Shown here one piece after another: positions 1-7,131 of a stretch of 18,118 nucleotides of DNA (its first letter is position 1; every line of letters starts with the position of its first letter). The translations under genes and the position numbers were made by a program. Source of the stretch: SZUA-152 sp964401355. GTDB lineage: Bacteria > Pseudomonadota > Gammaproteobacteria > SZUA-152. The stretch is from NCBI GenBank assembly GCA_964401355.1, contig CAYNYJ010000062.1:1-18118 (forward strand), given 5' to 3'. The notes under the pieces were generated by a model. That model made no database searches, had not been told where the DNA came from, and worked only from the letters and a program-made list of their open reading frames with translations.

Positions 1-78
1 CAGCTTGCCCTCTTACCGTGAGTCAGAGTTGCACTTACAAATTGAATTCACGAATGTTTTTAAATATATCGTGGGGAA

Positions 79-1179
79 TTAAGGGCGAAATTTTGACGAG
101 AAAAGTGCTTCGATAGCTGTGGCCAGTGAGCTGGTGTTGGCTTCATGCAGACTCAGTATTTGTTGAGCCCTGGTGCGCCAGCGTTGCTGTCCGCGTTGGA
201 CGACGTCCTTGAGGGGCGTGAGATTACCAGACTCGACCCATGACTGGTAGGCCGAAAAGAGCTCAGGAAACAGTTCCCGGCGCATTCCCGTGAAATTGGC
301 GAAATAGAAATGCAAGGAGGCCATATTTTCAGTGTCGAGCAGGGTCGGTAATGTCGTCAGGCTATCGGCCAGGTGATCACGTACGGCCCGGACGATCCAT
401 TCAGCCTTTGAGCGTGGTAATTCACTGAGCAGGGTTTCCCACTGCGGCCCGAGCAATTGCCGAGCCTGCGCCTCACCGGTTTCATGCAGAAAAACGGATT
501 CCAGCTCGTTGTCAGTGATGCAGTCCAGGATCAACTCCATGCCGCTGTCCTCGAGAGCACCCGCATTGGTCGTTTTTTGGGGTGCTGTCCCTACCGGGGC
601 GTTCTGGGTGTAACAGGCTAGGGTGCGCGCCATGGGCGACTCTTGCGTCTTTTTCGGAAGCCACTCTTCAATGCGTTCCCATATGCTGCGACGCAGGCAT
701 TGTTTGCGGATGAAGATGGTGTTGTCTTGCAGCATGGCGGGCGGTGCCACCATGTCACGCGCGTATTCTTCCGAGGATACCAGCAGGGTGATGCCGCGTT
801 GGTTCACTTTTTTTTCCAGTTTGCCAAGGAAAAAATAGGGTTTGTGGAAAACGCCTAGCCCCCCGCTGTAGACGTAACCCAGTGGATTGAGACGTTGATT
901 GATGGCGGCAGACTCAAACGGTTCAAAGCTTTCGTCACCAATGGTGATGGCCGACAGGGGGAGGGTAGCCAGTTCATCCCAATAATTCTCGCGCCGGGTG
1001 AGCCAATTACCCACGGCCTCTTTTGGCAATGACTGTGATTGGGGAATGGCCATCTCCCAACGATAATATTCGCGCATCTTCAGCAGGAAAATACACAGGG
1101 TGTAATTTCCCGCGTACTGGGCATCGGAAATGTGGCAGTTCTTTTGTACGGAATCTGTCAGTGCTTTTAAATCGAGCAT
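79..1179 (-). CDS. conserved-type protein of unknown function, 366 aa
   Basis: I do not recognise a characterised function. The N-terminus (MLDLKALTDSVQKNCHISDA, a tyrosine-rich segment and YYRWE) recalls a family of uncharacterised proteins in sulfur-oxidising and related proteobacteria, but that is a memory-based impression. The protein looks soluble: there is no signal peptide or membrane segment. The middle (about residues 190-215) is rich in polar residues and probably a linker, followed by a mostly helical C-terminal half with many acidic and aromatic residues. The open frame reaches a GTG at 1191. I prefer the ATG at 1179 because GAGGTGG sits 3 nt before it and includes that GTG as part of the ribosome-binding site. 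It is transcribed away from the next gene at 1403, with about 220 bp between them that could hold both promoters. Confidence 0.8.
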   Translation of the reverse strand: MLDLKALTDSVQKNCHISDAQYAGNYTLCIFLLKMREYYRWEMAIPQSQSLPKEAVGNWLTRRENYWDELATLPLSAITIGDESFEPFESAAINQRLNPLGYVYSGGLGVFHKPYFFLGKLEKKVNQRGITLLVSSEEYARDMVAPPAMLQDNTIFIRKQCLRRSIWERIEEWLPKKTQESPMARTLACYTQNAPVGTAPQKTTNAGALEDSGMELILDCITDNELESVFLHETGEAQARQLLGPQWETLLSELPRSKAEWIVRAVRDHLADSLTTLPTLLDTENMASLHFYFANFTGMRRELFPELFSAYQSWVESGNLTPLKDVVQRGQQRWRTRAQQILSLHEANTSSLATAIEALFSSKFRP

Positions 1180-1402
1180 AGGCCACCTCACTTACAGTCT
1201 AGCGAGCTTGGCAATGACTACAAGCCTATAAACATTAGGGGATTAACGTATTGCCCGGAACGGGAGGCGAGTCTGAAAACGCCGCAAAGTGCGTAGCTCA
1301 ATCGCCCTCAACCGCGCGAGAAATATACCTAATATGGGGCAGCAGATTTACAATAGGTGCAGTCTTACAATAGCCGCAGTGATTCATTGATCGGAGAAAA
1401 GT

Positions 1403-1996
1403 ATGGCTGTACGTCTCAAAACACGTTGGCATCGTTCCAAGCGCTCGGAACGCAACCGCACGGGTTCGCGTCGTGAAAAGAGCCAGTCGAATTTGTGCAG
1501 TGTGGTGGCGATCAACATCTGGAAGCTGGCCAAAGAGGCCTTTGTGCGTATGGAAAAACAGAATTTCCGCTTTCGTGAAGATACCCAAGCGATTGATGTG
1601 AGTGCTGAATTTTGTATTTTTATGCTGCACATCACGGACCGGATGATTTACGGTGAAGTGCTGGAAGATGATCGGTTGGCATTGATCAACGGCATAGCCA
1701 AAGAGATTACGACGACCATTGAAATCAACCAGATCGAGCTATTGGGCCCAGGTGATTACCGTGCGGTATTTATCGAAAAGCTCAATGATCGCCTTGCCAA
1801 TTACTCCGAATGTGGCTTTGACGAGGATGGGCCCGGGTATGATTTTCTGCGATATTTGGCGAAAAATATCTCCGATATTATGGCGGTCTCAGACGAGAAG
1901 TGGGTGTTGGAACAGGTGATGGACATCGAAGCACCCGAATTGGTCGAGCGTATTCAGCCGGTGGTGCGCGATGTGTTTGCGATAAAGAAGCCGTGA
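1403..1996 (+). CDS. protein of unknown function with basic N-terminus, 197 aa
   Basis: No family is recognised. The first 28 residues are strikingly basic (many Arg and Lys, with Trp and Ser), which suggests nucleic-acid or ribosome contact or a flexible tail. The rest reads as a compact helical domain with an acidic middle (residues about 135-150, containing the GFDEDGPGYDF stretch) and no membrane segment. The ATG is preceded by GGAG at a good distance (tcGGAGaaaagtATG). It ends just before a strong hairpin terminator shared with the convergent yccA gene, so it looks like a single-gene transcript. It is divergent from the gene at 79-1179. The frame is well supported by length, ribosome-binding site and terminator, although the function is not. 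Confidence 0.75.
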   Translation: MAVRLKTRWHRSKRSERNRTGSRREKSQSNLCSVVAINIWKLAKEAFVRMEKQNFRFREDTQAIDVSAEFCIFMLHITDRMIYGEVLEDDRLALINGIAKEITTTIEINQIELLGPGDYRAVFIEKLNDRLANYSECGFDEDGPGYDFLRYLAKNISDIMAVSDEKWVLEQVMDIEAPELVERIQPVVRDVFAIKKP

Positions 1997-2020
1997 GTCG
2001 ACCGGCTTTCGGGCATAAAG

Positions 2021-2065
2021 AAGGCCCCGTATCTCCCAGTGAATGGGGTGATGCGGGGCCTTTTT
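2021..2065. terminator. bidirectional intrinsic terminator
   Basis: A nine-base-pair stem AAGGCCCCG (2021-2029) pairs with CGGGGCCTT (2054-2062), with further partial pairing inside the loop (CCC with GGG). It is followed by a T run on the plus strand and by TTCTTTA on the minus strand. It lies between the convergent genes ending at 1996 and 2096, so it can end both transcripts. Confidence 0.85.
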
Positions 2066-2095
2066 AGTGAGGAATACCAATCAAACTGGCGTTGA

Positions 2096-2767
2096 TCAGT
2101 CGTCCCCACCACCAAAGGCACCGAGCAGATGCAGCAGGCTGGTGAACAGATTGTAAATACTCACGTATAGCGTCACGGTTGCCATGATGTAATTGGTTTC
2201 GCCACCGTTCACCATGGAGCTGGTTTGATACAGAATCAACGCGCTCATCAGCATCACGAACATGGCAGAAACGGCCAGTGACAGCATGGGAATCGAGAAC
2301 ACTATGGCACCGATGCCCGCCAGGAAGGCCACCAGAATACCCGCCATCAAGAAGCCACCCATGAAGCTGAAATCTTTGCGAGTGCTAAGTGCGTAACCCG
2401 ACAGACCCAGGAAGATAGCACCCGTGCCGCCCATAGCTGTCATCACCGTCTGTGCGCCGTTAGGCATGTTCAGGTAATAACCGATGATGGGGCCCAGGGT
2501 GTAACCCATAAAGCCGGTGAGACCAAATACAAACACCAGGCCCAGGGCGCTATTGCTAAATTTCTGGGTTAAGAATAACAGGCCAAAAAAGCCGACCAGG
2601 GTGATGATCAGGCCAGGGTGCGGCAGGTTTAGGGCCACAGACACACCTGCCATAGCCGCGCTGAACAGCAGCGTCACCGACAGTAGCATATAAGTGTTTC
2701 GGATCAGCTTGTTGGTTGCCAGCGCCGAAGACGGGGCGCCAGCAATAACAGAAGGATTCGGATTCAT
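2096..2767 (-). CDS. yccA: Bax inhibitor-1/YccA family inner-membrane protein
   Basis: This 223-residue protein closely resembles E. coli YccA in length and order of segments: an N-terminal soluble stretch, a conserved KLIRNTYMLLSVTL-like entry into the first helix, LPHPGLIITLVG, GYTLGPI, TRKDFSFMGG and the C-terminal GGETNYIMATVTLYVSIYNL block. Seven hydrophobic segments cover most of residues 25-215, and it ends in a short acidic tail. YccA is an inner-membrane protein that in E. coli binds and restrains the membrane protease FtsH; that role is taken from the family. The ATG has GGAGGT eight bases upstream. It is the last clear core-chromosome protein gene before the tRNA and the integrated elements, and it is transcribed away from the tRNA. 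Confidence 0.95.
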   Translation of the reverse strand: MNPNPSVIAGAPSSALATNKLIRNTYMLLSVTLLFSAAMAGVSVALNLPHPGLIITLVGFFGLLFLTQKFSNSALGLVFVFGLTGFMGYTLGPIIGYYLNMPNGAQTVMTAMGGTGAIFLGLSGYALSTRKDFSFMGGFLMAGILVAFLAGIGAIVFSIPMLSLAVSAMFVMLMSALILYQTSSMVNGGETNYIMATVTLYVSIYNLFTSLLHLLGAFGGGDD

Positions 2768-3012
2768 CAGGGGTAAACCTCCACGGTTTGTAATGACTGT
2801 AGCACCTTAAGTAGTTACTTGCGGCGTCGCTCAGTTCAAATAGACTTGGGGACAAAGTATAAGTTCCGTTTATATGCGGGTCAAACTCGATTCACACCCT
2901 GGCAATGGGAGAAGTGATTCAGTATGATTGCCCGCCTTGCCCGATATGGAGGCAAATTGAGCCGAATTCAAGTGGCCAATGTCTCATGTTAGGTCAGGGA
3001 ATCAGGTTAATA

Positions 3013-3100
3013 GGAGAGCTGGCAGAGTGGTCGAATGCGGCGGTCTTGAAAACCGTTGACGGGAAACCGTCCGGGGGTTCGAATCCCTCGCTCTCCGCCA
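3013..3100 (+). tRNA. tRNA-Ser(UGA)
   Basis: The acceptor stem GGAGAGC (3013-3019) pairs with GCTCTCC (3090-3096), followed by G and an encoded CCA. The anticodon stem 3040-3044/3052-3056 closes the loop CTTGAAA, with anticodon TGA at 3047-3049. A long variable arm (GACGGGAAACCGTC region) is typical of class II tRNA-Ser, and the T loop GTTCGAATC is present. The gene is intact on this side of the insertion, because the element restores the 3' half it displaced. Confidence 0.97.
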
Positions 3101-3103
3101 TAT
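3045..3103 (+). repeat. attL core: tRNA-Ser 3' half, 59-bp direct repeat copy 1
   Basis: This stretch, from the anticodon loop to just past the CCA end, is identical base for base to 12572-12630. The two copies are preceded by different bases (T against A), and similarity continues imperfectly for about 16 bp beyond the core. A long direct repeat of a tRNA 3' end next to a tyrosine integrase gene is the classic footprint of site-specific integration. Confidence 0.9.
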
Positions 3104-3155
3104 AATCAATGACTTACGTTGTTTTTAAAAAGTGTTTTAAATCAGAAAATCCTTA

Positions 3156-3180
3156 TTTTGCTACCGCTTTGCTAACCAAA
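3156..3180 (+). repeat. 25-bp direct repeat, candidate integrase arm-type site (left)
   Basis: This 25-bp sequence recurs exactly at 12433-12457 near the other end of element 1. It contains two TTGCTA words (TTGCTACC and TTTGCTAACC). It lies 56 bp inside the tRNA end and directly abuts the integrase stop codon. Paired repeats at both ends of an integrative element are typical arm-type binding sites for the integrase N-terminal domain. That function is inferred. Confidence 0.6.
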
Positions 3181-4338
3181 TTATTTTGAAGTTCTCTTCA
3201 GTTCGTTCCGAAGCGCCTGATCAATCTTATTTGCGGCCTCTTTTTGCACCCCTTTTAACAGGTGTGAATACAAGTCCATCGTAATGGCAATTGACGAATG
3301 CCCGAGCCTTTCTTGGGCAACCTTGGGGTGTACTCCCATTTTGAGCAACTGGGACGCATGGCTATGCCGTAGGGTGTGAAAACCCACTTTAGGCAATCCT
3401 GATTTTTCAATGAAGCGTCGATAGGCTTGTGTGAATGAGTCAGGCTTCCACAATGCGCCATCGTCGCGGGCAAACACCCAATCGTCGTTTTGGTAAACCG
3501 GCCCACACAATAGCCGCTGTTTGTTTTGTGCAGCCTTGTGGACTTGCAATGCATCAACCGCAATGCCGGGTATTGATATGGATCGGGTGCCGCTTGTCGT
3601 CTTGGGTAGTTTTATCTCAACTAGGCCTTTTGTTTGTTGGACGGCCCGATTAACCGACACAATCGCATTCTCAAGGTCGATGTCGGCCCATTTCAGCCCA
3701 ACTATTTCCCCGCGCCGTAATCCTGTAGTAACCGCAAATAAGATCGGGGCGTACAGTTCTGTATTTTCCGCCACTTTTAATAGTGCCACGGTTTGCTCTT
3801 CATCCAATGCCGTTACTCGTACCTTAGTTGGCTTTGGTGTGGTTACGTCACTGGCTGGATTGCTGGAACGTAACTTTAATTTTACGGCGTGTTTCATTGC
3901 TTCAGACAATACCCGGTGATGGTGTAGTAGGGTGCGTTCGGCTAGTCTACCTTTCCCGTCAATGCGGCCCTCTTTTCTTGCTTTCGTGTAGTAACTTTCA
4001 ATGTGCAGACCGGCAAGTCTTTTGATTTTATGATTGCCTAATGCGGGGACTAAATGTTTTATGCAAATACTTTCATACCGGATATACGTTTTTGTGGTAA
4101 TTGTCGGTTTGATTTGCTCTAACCATCGTTCAAGATATTTTCCTACCGTTAGTTTTGAGGGTTCAATATAGTCGCCGTTTTCGATGCTGGTAATAATCCG
4201 ACGCATTTCGGTTTCAGCTTCTTTTTTTGTGCCATTGACCGTACTCCATTGCTGTTTGCGTTTGCCGTTGTTATCCCTGCCGAGTTCGATAACGATTGAC
4301 CAAGTACCTGGACTTCGTTTTGTAATATGGCCTTTCAT
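3181..4338 (-). CDS. int: tyrosine recombinase/integrase of element 1, 385 aa
   Basis: It catalyses site-specific integration and excision at the tRNA-Ser att site. Residues 1-60 form an arm-type DNA-binding domain (GTWSIVIELG, GKRKQQW). About 62-165 is the SAM-like core-binding domain, and 175-365 is the catalytic domain. The catalytic set is visible: R208 in TTGLRRGEI, K246 in LPKT, H321 and R324 in HTLRH, H347 in LGHSS, and the nucleophile Y357 in MDLYSH. Length and order fit the phage-type integrases of tRNA-targeting elements. It reads towards the tRNA and ends next to a putative arm-type repeat. Its ATG overlaps the stop of the upstream zinc-finger gene by 4 bp (ATGA), so the two are probably translated together from a promoter near 5300-5400. 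Confidence 0.95.
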   Translation of the reverse strand: MKGHITKRSPGTWSIVIELGRDNNGKRKQQWSTVNGTKKEAETEMRRIITSIENGDYIEPSKLTVGKYLERWLEQIKPTITTKTYIRYESICIKHLVPALGNHKIKRLAGLHIESYYTKARKEGRIDGKGRLAERTLLHHHRVLSEAMKHAVKLKLRSSNPASDVTTPKPTKVRVTALDEEQTVALLKVAENTELYAPILFAVTTGLRRGEIVGLKWADIDLENAIVSVNRAVQQTKGLVEIKLPKTTSGTRSISIPGIAVDALQVHKAAQNKQRLLCGPVYQNDDWVFARDDGALWKPDSFTQAYRRFIEKSGLPKVGFHTLRHSHASQLLKMGVHPKVAQERLGHSSIAITMDLYSHLLKGVQKEAANKIDQALRNELKRTSK

Positions 4339-5288
4339 GATGATTTACCTCTTTTTTTTAAGCGCCATGCTTTGGACTTGCAGGCATCACTACAGTAGAT
4401 TTTTCCCTTGTTTTTAACGTGTGGGGCCAGTTCAAACCATGAGCTGCAAGTTTTACATGTGGAGTACTCTTTGTTGCCACTTATCGCTTGCGCGCATTGA
4501 AGCCATAAAGCGCCAATCAAAGTTTTGGGCACTATAGAAAAATTAAGTTTACGGCCATTATCATCGAAACTCAGTTCAGGATTAATCCGCTGATTTATTT
4601 TGTCATTAAGTATGTATTGAATTAGGTAAAGGGCGGGGCGTTGCAGTTTGCGATTCCCAAGATATGACATTAGTTCGGGAGAAATGGAGATGGACGTATA
4701 AGCCCCAGTTGATGTTTTAATATTGTTTGTCGTTTTCGGGTCGGCCTCAGACGACACTAATAAATTTATTTTTCCTAATCGTTCAGGGTTGTAAACATAG
4801 ACTTTTTTAAACAATAAATTTTTGTCGTTAACCCACTCAATATTGACGTTCAATTTGTTGCTATTTTTTTGTGCTAATTGCCAAAGGTTTACAACTTGGT
4901 TCATTAGCAAACTTTCTTCAATCCATTGATCGATGCTGTTTGTATCATTGGCCCTATTGTTGAGGCGTGCTGTCGCCAGTACGTAGCTGCTGTGAATATC
5001 TTTCAAATCATTGTCATCTTTGACGAATACTGCCGTGCGGGAGTCTTCCAGCGCCCCATATTTATCTGCAAACGCCTTGATTGCTTCTTTTGTGGTGGCT
5101 GTGTGGGCGAAATCGTAGAACAGCCCATTAAATTCTATTAATGGAAAATATGTTTTGTATTCGAAGCCACACGCAGATAAGTAATTATTAAGCTGAGATT
5201 TGTTTTCTTCATCATCGAGCGCATGACCGATCCACCTAAACCCATCTTGGGGAACTAACCATTGGAAATTAAATAGTTTGTTTGACAT
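4335..5288 (-). CDS. zinc-finger protein of unknown function, translationally coupled to integrase
   Basis: I do not recognise the main body (residues 1-270), which looks like a soluble mixed alpha/beta protein. The C-terminus has a clear treble-clef or zinc-ribbon type motif: C278-x2-C281 and C299-x3-C303 (CKTCSSWF and YCSDACKSKAWRLKKR), ending in a basic tail. It resembles the CGNR-type zinc fingers at the ends of some DNA-binding proteins. The ATG has AAGGA five bases upstream. The stop overlaps the integrase start by 4 bp, which suggests a shared transcript and perhaps a role in integration or in controlling int. The alternative is a host-interaction or defence accessory protein. Confidence 0.8.
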   Translation of the reverse strand: MSNKLFNFQWLVPQDGFRWIGHALDDEENKSQLNNYLSACGFEYKTYFPLIEFNGLFYDFAHTATTKEAIKAFADKYGALEDSRTAVFVKDDNDLKDIHSSYVLATARLNNRANDTNSIDQWIEESLLMNQVVNLWQLAQKNSNKLNVNIEWVNDKNLLFKKVYVYNPERLGKINLLVSSEADPKTTNNIKTSTGAYTSISISPELMSYLGNRKLQRPALYLIQYILNDKINQRINPELSFDDNGRKLNFSIVPKTLIGALWLQCAQAISGNKEYSTCKTCSSWFELAPHVKNKGKIYCSDACKSKAWRLKKRGKSS

Positions 5289-5441
5289 TATTTTCCTTGC
5301 AACACCGATGTGACACCGATAAATGCTAATTTTCAGTGTTGTATGTTACGTGTTCAATCGTTATGATTCAATACATAGAGACACTGAATAATAGAAATTA
5401 TTGGTGTCGGCGTGAATCTAACGACTGGCGGGGTGAATGGC
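5289..5441. promoter_or_regulatory. divergent control region between int operon and xis-like gene
   Basis: This 153-bp space separates the leftward int operon from the rightward excisionase-like gene. It has ACACCGAT twice (5302-5309 and 5313-5320), 11 bp apart and so on the same helix face, with a related inverse GGTGTCGG near 5403. It also has an 8-bp inverted pair TTCAGTGT (5332-5339) and ACACTGAA (5381-5388). These are likely regulator or excisionase binding sites. I see no strong consensus promoter in either direction. Confidence 0.5.
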
Positions 5442-5627
5442 ATGGAAAACGTAACAAAACCAGAGAAATTAACGTACAGCGTTGCCGAAGCTGCAACCGT
5501 TTTGGGTATTGGTTTAAATAAAACTTACGAATTGATTAGGCAGAAGAAGATCCCTTCCCTCGATTTGGGGCGTTCGATCCGGGTTCCCAAAAAACAGTTG
5601 CACGAAATGGCATCAGGTGGAGAGTAA
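5442..5627 (+). CDS. excisionase-like HTH DNA-binding protein, 61 aa
   Basis: This is a small MerR-like helix-turn-helix protein of the HTH_17/excisionase type. The family signature is visible: LTYSVAEAATVLGIGLNKTYELIRQKKIPSLDLGRSIRVPKKQL, from about residue 10 to 53. Such proteins act as recombination directionality factors or as AlpA-type regulators of integrase genes. I start at the ATG at 5442, with GGGGTGA upstream. An in-frame GTG at 5412 would add ten residues of no family character. It is the first gene of the rightward set, opposite the integrase operon. Whether it is a true excisionase or a regulator cannot be told from sequence alone. Confidence 0.88.
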   Translation: MENVTKPEKLTYSVAEAATVLGIGLNKTYELIRQKKIPSLDLGRSIRVPKKQLHEMASGGE

Positions 5628-5663
5628 GGGAAACGGTCGTTAAACATCGACGGTTAATGCTCA

Positions 5664-6074
5664 ATGTCAAAAAAGCGCGAACGTACAAAAGGTCGAAAAA
5701 CGTACAAATCATTTTTTGGTCTTCCTCACGATTTACTCGAAAGCGCGAACTTTATTTCGTTGTCTCCGCGATCAGTCAAGCTATTGATTGACATTGGTGT
5801 GCAATATCGGGGCAAAAATAACGGTGACTTGTGCATTGCGTGGAAGCTGATGAAAGAACGTGGATGGAAATCCAAAAGTCAGCTACACAAAGCCAAAACC
5901 GAATTGCTTGAAAAAGGGATATTGATTCTGTCACGGGTAGGAGGCAGGAATAAAGCCACACTTTTTGCGCTCTCGTTTAACTCTATTGATGAATGTATCG
6001 AAAAAAAAACTCAGACCAGCAAGTTGGACATAAACCCGACAATTATTCCCCTAAACACGTGGAAGAAAAAATGA
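5664..6074 (+). CDS. small winged-HTH, replication- or regulator-like protein, 136 aa
   Basis: A basic protein beginning with MSKKRERTKGRK. After that comes FFGLPHDLLESANFISLSPRSVKLLIDIG and then WKLMKERGWKSKSQLHKAKTELLEKGILILSR, which reads as a winged helix. A closing beta hairpin (KATLFALSF) follows. This layout recurs in small proteins near the xis gene of integrative elements and in plasmid replication initiators; I cannot assign a precise family. The ribosome-binding site before 5664 is weak, so translation may depend on the preceding gene 36 bp upstream. The palindromic GGGGCA repeats that begin just after the stop are a plausible binding target. The C-terminal 20 residues look unstructured. 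Confidence 0.75.
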   Translation: MSKKRERTKGRKTYKSFFGLPHDLLESANFISLSPRSVKLLIDIGVQYRGKNNGDLCIAWKLMKERGWKSKSQLHKAKTELLEKGILILSRVGGRNKATLFALSFNSIDECIEKKTQTSKLDINPTIIPLNTWKKK

Positions 6075-6080
6075 TATCGG

Positions 6081-6195
6081 TACCCCTTATACGGGGCAAT
6101 GCTACCCCTTATCAGGGGCAATAGAAGCTGAATGGCGATTGATTGACCTGAATAAGGGGCAGTGTGGGTAGTTTTGGGTAAGCTGATTGCCCCTC
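6081..6195. repeat. palindromic CCCCTTAT/GGGGCA repeat cluster
   Basis: Two 19-bp units, 6081-6099 and 6103-6121, differ only at two central positions and start 22 bp apart. Each is itself near-palindromic (TACCCCTTAT with GGGG). A third, partial unit AATAAGGGGCAGT is at 6151-6163, and an inverted GCCCCT is at 6189-6194. The cluster starts 7 bp after the stop of the 136-residue HTH protein. Spacing near two helical turns suggests binding sites (iterons or operators). The repeats are also partly open in other frames, encoding TPYTGQ-like and TPYQGQ-like peptides. Confidence 0.6.
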
Positions 6196-6333
6196 TATGA
6201 GAGACCCTTTATATATTTACCATAGGGTGTGCCGTTAATCGATCCATAATGAATGAAAGCGTCATTCAGTAGAGTTATGGTTTTAGAGTGATAGCGACAG
6301 CTTGAGTGCAAAACGAACTATACAATTGATTTT

Positions 6334-6963
6334 ATGCGATGGACTGCAAAGGCAAGACTAAAGCGTTCTAAACAAATTGGAAACTGGCAGCCGTGGTTAT
6401 ATGCACGGGGGCCGATAACACATGCAGGAAAAAGAAGATCATCGTTAAACAGGTTCTCCGGTAGTACACGGCCTCTATACGCCATTGCAAAACGGGCACT
6501 GAAAAATAAAAAAAGTGCCATCAGTGCGGTATTAAATCAATGTGCTGGGATTGAAGGATATCGACAAATGCTACCGACATGTTGGGCAAAAGCGTTGCTA
6601 GAAAATGCTGGTTTTGTCTTCGACAGCGAAGATCAATTGACTGCGTTAAAAACATATCAAGAGTTTTGCCTCGCAGTTGATTTTGAAACCGCTCTACCAA
6701 TGTTTGACCAGCATCACGGCAAACGGCATAACAAGAAAAAGATAGCCGCATTGCGTCAGGTTCACACATGGACAAATCATTTCATTATGACAAATGTTAA
6801 ATCTTCGATGATGCGAGAAACGCACAAGGGAAACACTTCGGCGGCGCACTTGTTGGTGATGATTCAGCAGGAAGTCGCTGAAGACTTAACTCGCGTCCCG
6901 GAAGGTGGCGACAAGTTGGTTATTAATTTACGCGCGTCCGAAAAGAAGGACGATGCCGAATGA
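6334..6963 (+). CDS. basic protein of unknown function, 209 aa
   Basis: I do not recognise a named function. The N-terminal 60 residues are very basic and contain GPITHAGKRRSSLNRFSG, similar to the GP-T-x-x-GK-x-x-SS-x-N motif found at the start of many uncharacterised small proteins of mobile elements. The remainder (about 65-209) is probably helical, with HHGKRHNKKK around residue 130 and a polar acidic tail. There is no clear ribosome-binding site before the ATG at 6334, so the start is uncertain, but the conserved-looking motif argues for a start at or near it. It follows the palindromic repeat region and precedes the STAND gene by 168 bp, and it may belong to the element's maintenance genes. 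Confidence 0.65.
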   Translation: MRWTAKARLKRSKQIGNWQPWLYARGPITHAGKRRSSLNRFSGSTRPLYAIAKRALKNKKSAISAVLNQCAGIEGYRQMLPTCWAKALLENAGFVFDSEDQLTALKTYQEFCLAVDFETALPMFDQHHGKRHNKKKIAALRQVHTWTNHFIMTNVKSSMMRETHKGNTSAAHLLVMIQQEVAEDLTRVPEGGDKLVINLRASEKKDDAE

Positions 6964-7026
6964 GTCATTGAAAATTGTTCGCAGCGGTTAGCATCTTGGC
7001 TGAATATGCAAATATTTCAATTTCAG

Positions 7027-7055
7027 TTGCCACAAGATATAGTACCCCCTATTTT
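7027..7055 (+). promoter_or_regulatory. candidate sigma-70 promoter for the hydrolase-STAND gene
   Basis: TTGCCA (7027-7032) and TATTTT (7050-7055) are separated by exactly 17 bp and lie about 75 bp before the STAND start codon. They match the consensus at 5 of 6 and 4 of 6 positions. Prediction from sequence only. Confidence 0.35.
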
Positions 7056-7131
7056 TTCGTGAGATTCACCCAATTACGATGGTTGGTAGGTTTTCTGGAT
7101 TTCAAGGATTGTTGAGATAAAGGATTAAGAT

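Noticed and set aside
2905..3105. 66-residue ORF running through the tRNA
   Set aside because: It covers the tRNA-Ser gene, whose fold is complete, and has no ribosome-binding site. Chance frame.
3255..3919. ORFs overlapping the first integrase on both strands
   Set aside because: The integrase has a full catalytic set in its own frame; the others have no motif and no start signal.
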